Notes under the pieces: model-generated
Database searches by the model: none
Told to the model about the DNA's origin: nothing
What the model saw: the letters and a program-made list of their open reading frames with translations, nothing else
Position numbers and translations under genes: made by a program
Shown: one piece after another, positions 51,115 to 59,917 of the stretch
Position numbering within the stretch: position 1 is the stretch's first letter
Layout: every line of letters begins with the position of its first letter
IMG/VR virus record: IMGVR_UViG_3300022700_000208
Location: 1-64,000 of that record
Direction: 5' to 3' (one strand)
From: a virus
DNA: 64,000 nt

Positions 51115-52548
51115 ATGCAAGGTCAAATGAATGAAGATTCAAAATTACAGGCCATTGATAAAATGGCAGAACAATATTATGAGCGCTATCGAAACAACAT
51201 GGACGCTCTTGAGCAGTCCTTGAACTGCTCCATCAAAAAAGATGGCCTCGATGCAAATGATGTTTTTGCATTGGGAAGCCAGCTCGAAAAGTTTGAAAAC
51301 TTTGTCGAGATGTGTGAGGAAGTCGGTAACACAAACCTTCTTGGCACCCTTCCCAAAATCGGTATGGACGTGATCACAGCAGTACATGGTTCTTCCATTA
51401 TTCCTGTTGTGGCTTCTGTTCAGCCTATTGAGGAAGAGTCTGGCTTGGTTTGGTTCAAGACTGTTCGCAGTGAAAACACTCGTGGTTCTCAGACAGCAGG
51501 CGATGTTGTCCGTGATCCTCGAACAGGCACTGTCTATCCTCAAGGCTATGCTTCGGGCCGAATTCAGAATGAGCAGGAAGCTACATCAGGTGCTCAGTTC
51601 ACCTATAGTTTCACTCTCAGTTTTCCTCCGATCCGAAGTGAAAGTCTCCGTCTTGAGCTTTCTCAAAACTCAGATGTTTTTGCTCGTGATGTTGGCCCTC
51701 AGGGTGCTGACAAAAACATCGGGACATTGCTTGGAGCAGGTGTCAGCGGTACAGTGAATTACACAACTGGCCAAGTTGATGTTGAGTTCACTAGCGATCC
51801 TGGCGCTGGCAATATGGTTATGGAATATCAACAGAACTTTGAGCGTTCTTCTGATATTCCTCAGATCCAGAACTTCTTTGACTCAAAGCAAGTTCGCGCT
51901 CATCCGTACACATTGAAAGCCACATTCGGCATGATCCAAGACTTCACTATGAGAAAGCGTTTTGGCTTTTCTGCCCAAGACAGCTTGTCAGAAGATCTTG
52001 TCACTGAAATCAATAAGGAAGTTGGTGGAGATCTTATCCGCTTGATCGACGCGGTTAAGCTTGGCTCTGAGAACTTTGATGCCAGCGCACCTTCTGGTGT
52101 TTCCTTTTTCGAGCATAAGCAAACGTACAAAGACGTTCTTGCTCGGGCCACTACAAACCTCATTAACAATGCAGGTCGTGGTCAGATTTCAGTGCTCATT
52201 GCAGGCTTGGATCACACAGCCATTATCCAGACACTTCCTGGCTTCCAGCGTGTGTCTGATGGTTCTGCTCTTGGAACTCAAGTGATCGGAACCTTGGATG
52301 GTATGACAGTGGTTCAGGTGAAGGATACTAACCTTCTTGCAACCAATCGCGCATTGGCCATTTGGAAAGGTCCGACACCTTTTGAAGCACCTGCTGTCTG
52401 GTCTCCGTTTATGCCTCTTGCCACTACAGGAACTCTTCCTGAGTCTCCTAACCCGTTAGTTAGCATGAAAGCTGGAGCTGTTGTGGGTGCCGTTGAATCA
52501 CTGGTTCCTCAGTTTGCCACTGAGATCACTATCAGTAACGCACCTTAA
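51115..52548 (+). CDS. Major capsid protein (T4 gp23-like)
   Basis: 477 residues from ATG at 51115 (strong RBS AAGGAGATTGCG); an in-frame TTG at 51043 is rejected. It follows the protease/scaffold and is followed by a strong terminator, as expected for the most abundant virion protein. Motif GFSAQDSLSEDLVTEINKEV recalls the ELAQDL...EINREV region of gp23-type HK97-fold capsids, and the C-terminal half has GRGQISVLIAG and LDGMTVVQVKDTN strands. The helical, charged first ~60 residues may be a processed propeptide. Confidence 0.85.
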   Translation: MQGQMNEDSKLQAIDKMAEQYYERYRNNMDALEQSLNCSIKKDGLDANDVFALGSQLEKFENFVEMCEEVGNTNLLGTLPKIGMDVITAVHGSSIIPVVASVQPIEEESGLVWFKTVRSENTRGSQTAGDVVRDPRTGTVYPQGYASGRIQNEQEATSGAQFTYSFTLSFPPIRSESLRLELSQNSDVFARDVGPQGADKNIGTLLGAGVSGTVNYTTGQVDVEFTSDPGAGNMVMEYQQNFERSSDIPQIQNFFDSKQVRAHPYTLKATFGMIQDFTMRKRFGFSAQDSLSEDLVTEINKEVGGDLIRLIDAVKLGSENFDASAPSGVSFFEHKQTYKDVLARATTNLINNAGRGQISVLIAGLDHTAIIQTLPGFQRVSDGSALGTQVIGTLDGMTVVQVKDTNLLATNRALAIWKGPTPFEAPAVWSPFMPLATTGTLPESPNPLVSMKAGAVVGAVESLVPQFATEITISNAP

Positions 52549-52574
52549 GGCATTCTTAGTATAAACCAATAATA

Positions 52575-52606
52575 ATGGAGGGGAGATATCTCCCCTCCAT
52601 TTCTTT
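52575..52606 (+). terminator. Strong terminator after the capsid gene
   Basis: ATGGAGGGGAGAT/ATCTCCCCTCCAT, a perfect 13-bp palindrome, followed by TTCTTT. Confidence 0.88.
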
Positions 52607-52639
52607 GACTGAGCATCTAATAAACCTGGAGATTTTATT

Positions 52640-53425
52640 ATGGCTTTTGAAATTATCAATAATTTTAAAGGAAGAAAGACAATCAAGGTAAGAAACCAAG
52701 AACCTCTTGTTTTCCCAAATCCTGGGGATTCCCTCAAATTCAACTCTTTTAGTGAATATTTACCCTATCGTGACATGATCATTGCCGAGATTCAGAGGAA
52801 TCATCTGAAGTGGAAAGGTGAGCCTTTTGAAGAGGATACTCTTCCACCCAAGCAAGGCAAAATTAACAGCAAGGATGAAATATCCCCTAAAGGGGTTGAG
52901 TACAATTGGACATCTGTCCAAGAGACTCAAAAAGGAGAGGCTACAGTTCAAGAGCTTAATGGAGAGCAAAGAACTCTTATGGAGGAAGATTCTCCTCAAT
53001 CTCAGGAGCAGCAGCCACAACCTTCTGAGGCCATTCAGAAATTGGCTAATGCTCAGCCTAGTGAGGATGATGAGGTGGATACAACTCCTGTTCATGAAAA
53101 AGTGAAAGAGCTTACTGAAGAAGAGAAATCTTCTCAGCCTTCTGGAGAGGAAAAGGAAGCTAGTCAACCCCAGACAAAGAAGAAAAAGAAAAAGAAAGCA
53201 AAGGCATCCAAAAAGGCTTCTAAAAAGAAAACAGCTAAGAAAAAAGCCTCCACTAAACAATCATCGGATGAGGCTTCCTCTGGAGATTTAGGGGCTAAAA
53301 AAGAACAGTTGGCTCAATTGACTGAAAAGCTCAAGACCACTCCCAGAGATCAGATGGAAAGAAGGACAAAGCTTAAGAGCCAAATGAAAGAGATCAAAAA
53401 GGAAATTGCTCAGTTAGAAGGCTAA
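52640..53425 (+). CDS. Unknown head-region protein with histone-like Lys/Ala tract
   Basis: 261 residues. N-terminal ~60 residues form a small beta domain (KTIKVRNQEPLVFPNPGDSL), as in short head-decoration or neck proteins. The middle is acidic and Pro/Gln-rich, followed by a run of Lys with Ala/Ser/Thr (KKKKKKKAKASKKASKKKTA, ~175-205), like H1-type histone tails, and a helical end. It may contact packaged DNA. Confidence 0.7.
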   Translation: MAFEIINNFKGRKTIKVRNQEPLVFPNPGDSLKFNSFSEYLPYRDMIIAEIQRNHLKWKGEPFEEDTLPPKQGKINSKDEISPKGVEYNWTSVQETQKGEATVQELNGEQRTLMEEDSPQSQEQQPQPSEAIQKLANAQPSEDDEVDTTPVHEKVKELTEEEKSSQPSGEEKEASQPQTKKKKKKKAKASKKASKKKTAKKKASTKQSSDEASSGDLGAKKEQLAQLTEKLKTTPRDQMERRTKLKSQMKEIKKEIAQLEG

Positions 53426-53428
53426 TTC

Positions 53429-54121
53429 ATGGACATTAGGGAAATGTTTCAAAAGGTTCTGATCCAGTCAGGTCAGTTCCTTTTTACGACTGAAAACATT
53501 GAAATGAAGCCAGAGCAATTTGCTCATCTTGTAAGGCAGTGTGTTGCTACATACAATCGGTACAGTCCAGAAGTAAGAAAGCTATGGATTCCTCAGTTGG
53601 AATTGTCCAGGCAATACACCTTTCAGGATGCTCCAAGAAATGCTGATGGAACTCTTCAAAGTCTGGATGATCTTGGGGTTCCTGATTGGATCTCAGATGC
53701 AACACCTGTCAAATTCAGTGGGACGCTTCCTTTTCTTTTGAGGGAAGAATATCAAGTTAATCCTGAGCTTCAGATTAAGGAAACTCTTCCCTTTCAATAC
53801 AGGAAGCCCACACTCACTGTGTCTGTGTCGGCCAAGTATGAGGTCACTGCTGTTTATTATCATAAGGTTCTTAAGATCTCATCCACACAGACAACCCATG
53901 AGAAGTATGTGGTGGAGACTATTGATGATTCTGACGAGTTCTTTTTTGATCTCCTCACTGCCAGGTTTATGAAATCTACTGGAAGGTCCAGAAGAGCCTT
54001 CACGATTGAGGATCTTCCCATATCTGTTGAGGGTGATCTTTTTATTCAAGAGGGCAAAGACATGGAGGAGCAGGCTCTCATTGGAATGCAGGAGAACGCA
54101 TCCATAGAACTTGCAATGTAG
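53429..54121 (+). CDS. Probable head-tail connector or neck protein
   Basis: 230 residues. Helical start EMFQKVLIQSGQFLFTTENI and MKPEQFAHLVRQCVATYNRY, a Pro-rich loop, then beta segments (KPTLTVSVSAKYEVTAVYYH). Placement between capsid and sheath suggests a connector role; no specific family is certain. Confidence 0.6.
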   Translation: MDIREMFQKVLIQSGQFLFTTENIEMKPEQFAHLVRQCVATYNRYSPEVRKLWIPQLELSRQYTFQDAPRNADGTLQSLDDLGVPDWISDATPVKFSGTLPFLLREEYQVNPELQIKETLPFQYRKPTLTVSVSAKYEVTAVYYHKVLKISSTQTTHEKYVVETIDDSDEFFFDLLTARFMKSTGRSRRAFTIEDLPISVEGDLFIQEGKDMEEQALIGMQENASIELAM

Positions 54122-54128
54122 GTGATAA

Positions 54129-54671
54129 ATGCCAGTAAAACAGGGCTTAGTTTTAAGAGAACTCAAAAGATTCAGAAAGGGTGCCCCTGGCAAGTATCCC
54201 TCCAAGCTCAAACTTTCCAAATTTGAGGAGAGTAATGCCAGAGGTATTAACTCTGTCACCTTCAGAGGAGTTGTAACAGGAGAGGAAGCCAGAGAAGCAG
54301 GAGGCGGGGGAAAGAGAAAGCAAAAATACCGCGTTGCTGTTCAATTTTTTGAGGTCAAGTTTAGTGAATCCAAGTCTAAGTTCTTTTCTGTTCCAGCTAG
54401 GATTCAGGGAAATCTTTTTTACAGACAGGTTCCTGACCTCAAAGAAAATTCTGTGAAAATGAAGTGCAGTTGTCCAGATTTTAGGTTCCGCTTTGAAAAA
54501 GAACTATTTGATAATAAAGGATTAATTGGAAGATTCAGGAAATACACAAGAAAAACACCGCCTCCTCCAGAGGGTTTTCCTTATGCTAACCCAGAGGAAC
54601 TTATGGGTTATTGTAAACACATTCACTCTTTTTTAACTAGGCTTAAGAACACAAAACGAATTAAGGGATAG
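54129..54671 (+). CDS. SWIM-type zinc-finger protein
   Basis: 180 residues. KMKCSCPDFRFRFEKE followed by MGYCKHIHSFL gives the C-x-C-xn-C-x-H SWIM pattern (Cys and His near residues 116-160). SWIM fingers bind DNA or proteins; in phages of this group they occur within the structural operon. The N-terminal half is basic and beta-rich. Confidence 0.76.
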   Translation: MPVKQGLVLRELKRFRKGAPGKYPSKLKLSKFEESNARGINSVTFRGVVTGEEAREAGGGGKRKQKYRVAVQFFEVKFSESKSKFFSVPARIQGNLFYRQVPDLKENSVKMKCSCPDFRFRFEKELFDNKGLIGRFRKYTRKTPPPPEGFPYANPEELMGYCKHIHSFLTRLKNTKRIKG

Positions 54672-54683
54672 GGAGGAAACAAA

Positions 54684-54974
54684 ATGAGCCGAGCCAAACA
54701 ATTATGCGAAAAGCTTTCTGGAAAAGATGAAAGTCAGAATACTCTTGATGAGGGAATGCGCGAGACTATTAAGACCATGAATTCCAAGCAAATGGCTGAA
54801 GCTTCAAGAGTAATGCAAGAGCGCATTGATGAAATTCTTGATCCTAAGGGACAACCTCCTTTTCCTGCTGGTCCCAAGTCAGTAGAGAAGATGCAAACAG
54901 CTAAAGAAAAGCTGGACTATGCTGACAAAATGCTTCGCAAAGTCCGTGAAAGATACGACGGTAAGAAGAAATAA
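54684..54974 (+). CDS. Leader-family protein 21 (MSRAKQLCEKLSGKD)
   Basis: 96 residues. Leader MSRAKQLCEKLSGKDESQ, helical body, and FPAGPKSVEKMQTAKEKLDY as in member 16. It lies downstream of the capsid gene, so the family is not confined to one locus. RBS GGGAGGAAAC. Confidence 0.72.
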   Translation: MSRAKQLCEKLSGKDESQNTLDEGMRETIKTMNSKQMAEASRVMQERIDEILDPKGQPPFPAGPKSVEKMQTAKEKLDYADKMLRKVRERYDGKKK

Positions 54975-54976
54975 TT

Positions 54977-55402
54977 ATGTCTCGATCAATCCTGGAAGTA
55001 TTTGAAAAACAAGAACAAGATAATAATCGTCGTTATCTTGAATATTTGATGGCCTACTATTCTTCCAGGATTATGGTCTTCCAGAGGATTCAAAACCGAA
55101 ACAGCAAGGTTTATGGTGATGCTTCTGGATCAGTTTCTAGGGAGCCTCTTGAGGAGATAGAGGGTATTGTTCTTTCAGATGATATGGTCCCTGTTTCCAC
55201 ATTTTCGGCTGGTACATTTGAGGGAGGAGTAATCCTTACCAGGAATGAGCAGCCAAACTTAGTTGGGAATGATATTCAGATCATAAGGGATGATTCCAAA
55301 GAACGCTTTTTCCATGTTCATTCTAGAGAGGCTCATGGATTTACCACTGAAACTTTTGTGAAATACAGGATTGCTTCAACGGAACCACATGAAGGCTCGT
55401 AA
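54977..55402 (+). CDS. Unknown structural-region protein
   Basis: 141 residues starting MSRSILEVFEKQEQDNNRRY; a helix, then beta-rich part (IEGIVLSDDMVPVSTFSAGT). Position suggests a neck or tail-completion role. Overlaps the next gene by 14 bp. Confidence 0.6.
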   Translation: MSRSILEVFEKQEQDNNRRYLEYLMAYYSSRIMVFQRIQNRNSKVYGDASGSVSREPLEEIEGIVLSDDMVPVSTFSAGTFEGGVILTRNEQPNLVGNDIQIIRDDSKERFFHVHSREAHGFTTETFVKYRIASTEPHEGS

Positions 55403-55661
55403 ACTAAAAGAAACAGTGAAACAGGCAAGAAAAGCTCTTGATGAAATGAATCTTCAAGATGCAGCCGAAGTTATTAGTAGACAGATTAATAATTCTGGTA
55501 AATATGAGTCTATTGCCAGGAAGTCGAGAGTTTATCTTTCTATGCCTGTGGATACTAAAATGAGAGCCTTCATTAAGGAAATAGCTATGGATGTTGGTGT
55601 TGAGGTTGAATACCTGGACAAGGGGAAGATCATCGAAGTGAAACCTCCAGAGATCGCTTAA
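55389..55661 (+). CDS. Leader-family protein 22 (MKARKLKETVKQARK)
   Basis: 90 residues from ATG at 55389. Leader MKARKLKETVKQARKALDEM is a divergent member. Body: a helix and a beta hairpin DVGVEVEYLDKGKIIEVKPP. Weak RBS, so coupled to the previous gene. Confidence 0.6.
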   Translation: MKARKLKETVKQARKALDEMNLQDAAEVISRQINNSGKYESIARKSRVYLSMPVDTKMRAFIKEIAMDVGVEVEYLDKGKIIEVKPPEIA

Positions 55662-55662
55662 T

Positions 55663-56334
55663 ATGCCTGAGAATATTGCAGGGAGTCTCAAACAAGTTAA
55701 ATCCTCCGCTGTTTTTCCTCTGGAAATTCTTATGGAGGAATTTAAGAATGAGATTCCCTATGTACGTGTTGTCTATGATGAACAGCTTGAATATGAGTCT
55801 GTGATCACAAAACTGAGAAATGATGAGGCATTCACTACTCAAGGTCTCAGTCAGATTCCTGTAGTGGCATACAATCGGAGTGTTCTCAGACATGCCCAAG
55901 ATGCAGGGCCAGGAAGAAGGGCAGGAAGAATTCTGTCTAAAGGTCCAAAGCAGGGAGATCCCAATTCTCAGCTTATATATAGGTGGGTTCATGGGGAGTT
56001 TGATCTTAATTTTCGGTTTTTTACAACCAACATGGATCAATTGGAAAACTTTGAGATCTCTTATTTGGGTGAGGAAGGAATATCGGGGATTAGAAATTTA
56101 GACGTTAATATCCCAGATATTGGAGATTTTACTTGGTTTGTTCATCCCAGGGAATTGACAGAGAAAGTTATCCAAATTGAACAGGCTTACCATAAGGTAG
56201 TTGAGGGTAGCCTGGTTGTTAGAGGCAACTACTTTATTCTTAGGAATGAGGCTAAAAAGATTCTCACTGTTAATGCCAAGATTAACAATGAAGGTGGGAC
56301 AGTTACTCATTCTGATTTACAAGTAAATGCATAA
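55663..56334 (+). CDS. Probable neck or tail-completion protein
   Basis: 223 residues, beta-rich (DLNFRFFTTNMDQLENFEIS and TWFVHPRELTEKVIQIEQ). Located directly before the sheath region. No family is recognised; a tail terminator or neck role is inferred from location. Confidence 0.58.
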   Translation: MPENIAGSLKQVKSSAVFPLEILMEEFKNEIPYVRVVYDEQLEYESVITKLRNDEAFTTQGLSQIPVVAYNRSVLRHAQDAGPGRRAGRILSKGPKQGDPNSQLIYRWVHGEFDLNFRFFTTNMDQLENFEISYLGEEGISGIRNLDVNIPDIGDFTWFVHPRELTEKVIQIEQAYHKVVEGSLVVRGNYFILRNEAKKILTVNAKINNEGGTVTHSDLQVNA

Positions 56335-56353
56335 TATCCAAGGAGGCATTGAC

Positions 56354-56632
56354 ATGGCTAAAAACAAACGAATCAAAACCTATGAGCCAAAAGGTGAAAG
56401 AGTTGAGGTAAAAGACAGCAGACATCAATATGTTCAGTACAGTGGTGAGATGCCTAAGGTGGAAGAAAAGAGAAACCCAGCCACTGTTATTAACAGATTT
56501 CCACATCCAATGACTCTTAGTTATGAGGGAAATGCAATGATCTTGCCTCCTAGAAGCCGAAATAAAATTGCCGATTCAGAGAAATTAGGACACATCCCCA
56601 AGGGAATTATGCTTGTAAGGGACAAAAAGTAA
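56354..56632 (+). CDS. Unknown small structural-region protein
   Basis: 92 residues from ATG at 56354 (RBS AAGGAGG). Basic, Pro-rich (HPMTLSYEGNAMILPPRSRN). The ILPPR...K-x-A motif resembles short head-tail joining proteins, without certainty. Confidence 0.6.
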   Translation: MAKNKRIKTYEPKGERVEVKDSRHQYVQYSGEMPKVEEKRNPATVINRFPHPMTLSYEGNAMILPPRSRNKIADSEKLGHIPKGIMLVRDKK

Positions 56633-56664
56633 TCAAACTTCAAACTTAATTTAAGGAGATCATT

Positions 56665-58662
56665 ATGCCATCAGCAAACGCTAGTATTTCTGAAATTGAT
56701 CTGTCCACAAGAGTTCCCTCATTTCCTGGGGCTTTTGGTGGAATCGTTATCCCAGCGGTTAAAGGACCAGTCAATCAACCTGTACTCGTGACAAGTCAAT
56801 CTCAGCTATTATCCATTTTCACTCCTGATGAAAAAGTGGAAGTTGGATTTGATTTGGCCTATTTCTCAGCTATGGCTTATTTGGAAAAGTCAGATAAGCT
56901 TTGGGCTGTACGAGCAGCCAAGGATGCCATCTTTGGTGGAGCCCTCATAAGGGAAGAAGGATCATCCAATGATAATAGCCCTCTTCCCTCAAGTGCAGAT
57001 CTCACTGATCCTGAAGGGTTTACCTTTGACAGCTTACCTGATCAGCCAGGAGTTGCAGAGGTCACTGAGTATGATTGGACTGGTCTTTCTGGATCAGATT
57101 TCGATGTTTCTGGGAGCGGCCTATCATTCCAGTTTTGGGATGGTGGAGATAATCCGCATTATATCTGGGTGAATGTTACAGATGGTGCCAATTCACAGAG
57201 TGATCCAGGTCTCTCAGGTACAGCTCATCAGCTAGATGTACTGGCTGCTGATGCCGCTACGGATCTTGCATCCAAGCATCAGGCATTGGTTGATGGTCTT
57301 ACTGAGTTCAGTGCATCAGTATCTTCTACAGTGGTTACAGTCACTAATGCCACTGAAGGTGATGCCACAGATGCTACTGATGTGGACTCTGGAGTTTCTA
57401 TCACCATCACCACTCAGGGACAGGATGAGATTGATAACCAAGACGAACTCATCCTTATCCATGGAAGCTCTCCTGGGGCTTTTGCCAATGATATCAGAAT
57501 CACTATCACTAATTTCACCGATGATGAAACCAGGGTTGCTATTGAGGGATCATTCATCATTGATGTGTATAAGGCAAGCAACACCAATGATCCAATTGAG
57601 TCCCACAGGGTGAGCCGTATTCCTGGCCTACAGGATGGCCGTGGAAGAAATCTTTACATTGAGGATGTTCTCCAGGCATCTAATTACATCAGGGCTCAGG
57701 ATAATCAGGCTGTTGATGAGAATGTTCTTCCTCAATCACAGCAAACTCCTCTGGCTTTGGCTGACGGGGACAATGGAACGGCTGTTACAGATGCTGAATT
57801 CATCACAGCAGCTCAGGCTCTCAGCAATCCTGATGATATCTTTACCACTCTTCTTATGGATGGTGGACATGCTACATCAGCCTACGCATTGGAGTTGACC
57901 TCCATTGCAGAGAACAGGAAAGATTCTGTAGCTCTTCTTTCCACTCCATTTGCTGCTGAGGCATCATCTTCATACATCACTGACCTTTTGGAATACAGAA
58001 ACACTGATCTTAATATCAATTCATCCTATGCGGCTCTTTATACTCCGCACGTTAGGATTTTTGACCGCTTCAATAGCAGGAACTTGTTTGTTTCTCCAGA
58101 AGGTTATGCAGCAGGGGTTATCTCTGAAACAGCAGCTAATGAGGAGATCTGGTTTCCTCCCGCAGGATTCAAGAGAGGAATCCTCAATGTCCTGGATCTT
58201 AAGCGTAGGTTCACTAAGGGAGAAATGGACACGCTTTATGATAATGGCATCAACCCTCTCAGGTTTGCTCCTGGCCGTGGAATTGCCATTTGGGGACAGA
58301 AAACGCTTCTTTCTAGGCCCTCAGCATTGGATAGGCTTAATGTTCGCTTGATGCTTATCACAGTGGAGCCAGCCATTAAGGAAGCTATGGAAGATTTCCT
58401 TTTTGAGCTGAATGATTCTGCAACCAGAGGGCTTGCTGTAGCTGTTATTAGCGGTGCTTTGGATCGAATCCAAGCAAGACGTGGAATCACTGAGTATCGG
58501 GTTGTGTCTGATGCTTCTAACAACTCTCCTCAGGATATTGATAATCACATTATGAATGTGGATGTATTTGTAAGGCCAACACCTTCACTTGAGTTCATCC
58601 CAGTCAGAATGATTATCACTCCTCAAAGTCTTAGCTTTGAGCTTGCTGCTCAAGCTGTTTAA
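56665..58662 (+). CDS. Tail sheath protein
   Basis: 665 residues. N-terminus STRVPSFPGAFGGIVIPAVK, with GPVNQPVLVTSQSQLLSIF, is a typical contractile sheath start; a large inserted beta domain covers ~110-300. The conserved sheath C-terminal region has NPLRFAPGRGIAIWGQKTLL, RLNVRLMLITVEPAIKEAME and VDVFVRPTPSLEFIPVRMII. It polymerises around the tube and contracts on infection, which proves myovirus morphology. Confidence 0.95.
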   Translation: MPSANASISEIDLSTRVPSFPGAFGGIVIPAVKGPVNQPVLVTSQSQLLSIFTPDEKVEVGFDLAYFSAMAYLEKSDKLWAVRAAKDAIFGGALIREEGSSNDNSPLPSSADLTDPEGFTFDSLPDQPGVAEVTEYDWTGLSGSDFDVSGSGLSFQFWDGGDNPHYIWVNVTDGANSQSDPGLSGTAHQLDVLAADAATDLASKHQALVDGLTEFSASVSSTVVTVTNATEGDATDATDVDSGVSITITTQGQDEIDNQDELILIHGSSPGAFANDIRITITNFTDDETRVAIEGSFIIDVYKASNTNDPIESHRVSRIPGLQDGRGRNLYIEDVLQASNYIRAQDNQAVDENVLPQSQQTPLALADGDNGTAVTDAEFITAAQALSNPDDIFTTLLMDGGHATSAYALELTSIAENRKDSVALLSTPFAAEASSSYITDLLEYRNTDLNINSSYAALYTPHVRIFDRFNSRNLFVSPEGYAAGVISETAANEEIWFPPAGFKRGILNVLDLKRRFTKGEMDTLYDNGINPLRFAPGRGIAIWGQKTLLSRPSALDRLNVRLMLITVEPAIKEAMEDFLFELNDSATRGLAVAVISGALDRIQARRGITEYRVVSDASNNSPQDIDNHIMNVDVFVRPTPSLEFIPVRMIITPQSLSFELAAQAV

Positions 58663-58690
58663 TTGAACTGAATTTTAAGGGAGGAAAATA

Positions 58691-59224
58691 ATGCCAAAGC
58701 CTACGTTGGATCAGATTAGGGGAGTTGGGGACTTTCAACAGGTACACAGATGGAATTTGAGGTTTGCCTCATTTCCCGTTCTCGGGTTTGGGGCAGCCCC
58801 CATTGCTGAGGCCCTGAATGTTAGATGTGAGTCAGCCACTGTCCCCAAGCAAACAGTCCAGTCAATTGAGATTGATATCAGGGGCCATAAGGTCAAACAG
58901 CCAGGAATTTCCAATTATGATAATACCTGGACTTTAACTTTTGTCGAAACTGTCGATACACTGGTAAGAACCTTCTTTAAGGGATGGAGAGAATCCATCT
59001 GGCAGACCAGAACAGGCATATCGGCAAACAAAGAAGACCTGGAAGCTACAGTAATCCTGGAGCAGCTCAATAATCAAGATGATGCTATTTGGCAGTACAC
59101 TGTATTTGGTGTCTATCTTGAGGATTCAGACTTTGGGACATTGGATGGGGCAACATCAGACGCTCAAAGGCCCTCATTTACCCTAAGTTATGATTTCTTT
59201 GATGATGTTCCTTTAGGAGCTTAA
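58691..59224 (+). CDS. Tail tube protein (T4 gp19-like)
   Basis: 177 residues directly after the sheath. FASFPVLGFGAAPIAEALNV, a beta-barrel pattern, and GISNYDNTWTLTFVETVDTL fit tube proteins of the gp19/T4 class. Hexamer rings stack into the inner tail tube. Confidence 0.82.
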   Translation: MPKPTLDQIRGVGDFQQVHRWNLRFASFPVLGFGAAPIAEALNVRCESATVPKQTVQSIEIDIRGHKVKQPGISNYDNTWTLTFVETVDTLVRTFFKGWRESIWQTRTGISANKEDLEATVILEQLNNQDDAIWQYTVFGVYLEDSDFGTLDGATSDAQRPSFTLSYDFFDDVPLGA

Positions 59225-59893
59225 TTGGCTAAGTTTCTCGACCTGGACAGCACAATAGATAAGGCTCTTGGCCTTGATGAGTTTGGCATTGGCCAGCTCA
59301 GATCTATTGAATTTGGTAAAAAGTATCTGTGGGATATTAGGTTCAACACTGATGATCTTCCTGAGAGGATCAATCATAATCTGCCTAAAAAATTCCAGGG
59401 ATTTTTTCCTGCTTCCGATGTTGAGGAAAATAGAGCCAATCTTGAAAACTTCTCTTTTGAGGTTTTTATGAATTCCTACCAGGTTCCTAGAAAGAGCCAG
59501 GCTAAGGAAATAACAATCACTTTCTTTGATGATATTAAAAATGGTCTCCTTCAGTGGTTTGATGATTGGATTAATGTCCATATATTAAATAATGGGCAGT
59601 TCCTTTCCCCACTGGAGGATTGTGTAAGACTGGTAGACATACGCAAACTTAATAACAGACGCGAAATACAAACAAGAAACTCATACTGGGTTATCCCTCA
59701 AGGGCCAGTAACCTATGCAGGAACAAGTAGTTCCGAAGCTCAATCATATTCCCTCAGCTTTGTAGTTGTGGGAGAAGTAGATCAGGAAGGTCAGGGTAAT
59801 AATACCCGTGATCAACTAATAAAATCCTTTGGAAGACAAGCCATATCTGGAGGTGTGGGAACAGTCTTTAGGGGAGTTTCTTCAAATATTTGA
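59225..59893 (+). CDS. Second tail-tube-like or tube-initiator protein, TTG start
   Basis: 222 residues from TTG at 59225 with RBS AGGAGC; no ATG of equal merit. A tube-like core (LWDIRFNTDDLPERINHNLP, then EITITFFDDIKNGLLQWFDD and SLSFVVVGEVDQ) suggests a paralogue of the tube protein, as for T4 gp54 or gp48. It may cap or initiate the tube. Confidence 0.65.
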   Translation: MAKFLDLDSTIDKALGLDEFGIGQLRSIEFGKKYLWDIRFNTDDLPERINHNLPKKFQGFFPASDVEENRANLENFSFEVFMNSYQVPRKSQAKEITITFFDDIKNGLLQWFDDWINVHILNNGQFLSPLEDCVRLVDIRKLNNRREIQTRNSYWVIPQGPVTYAGTSSSEAQSYSLSFVVVGEVDQEGQGNNTRDQLIKSFGRQAISGGVGTVFRGVSSNI

Positions 59894-59917
59894 TGTGTCT
59901 GTTATTAAGGAGAGGCA

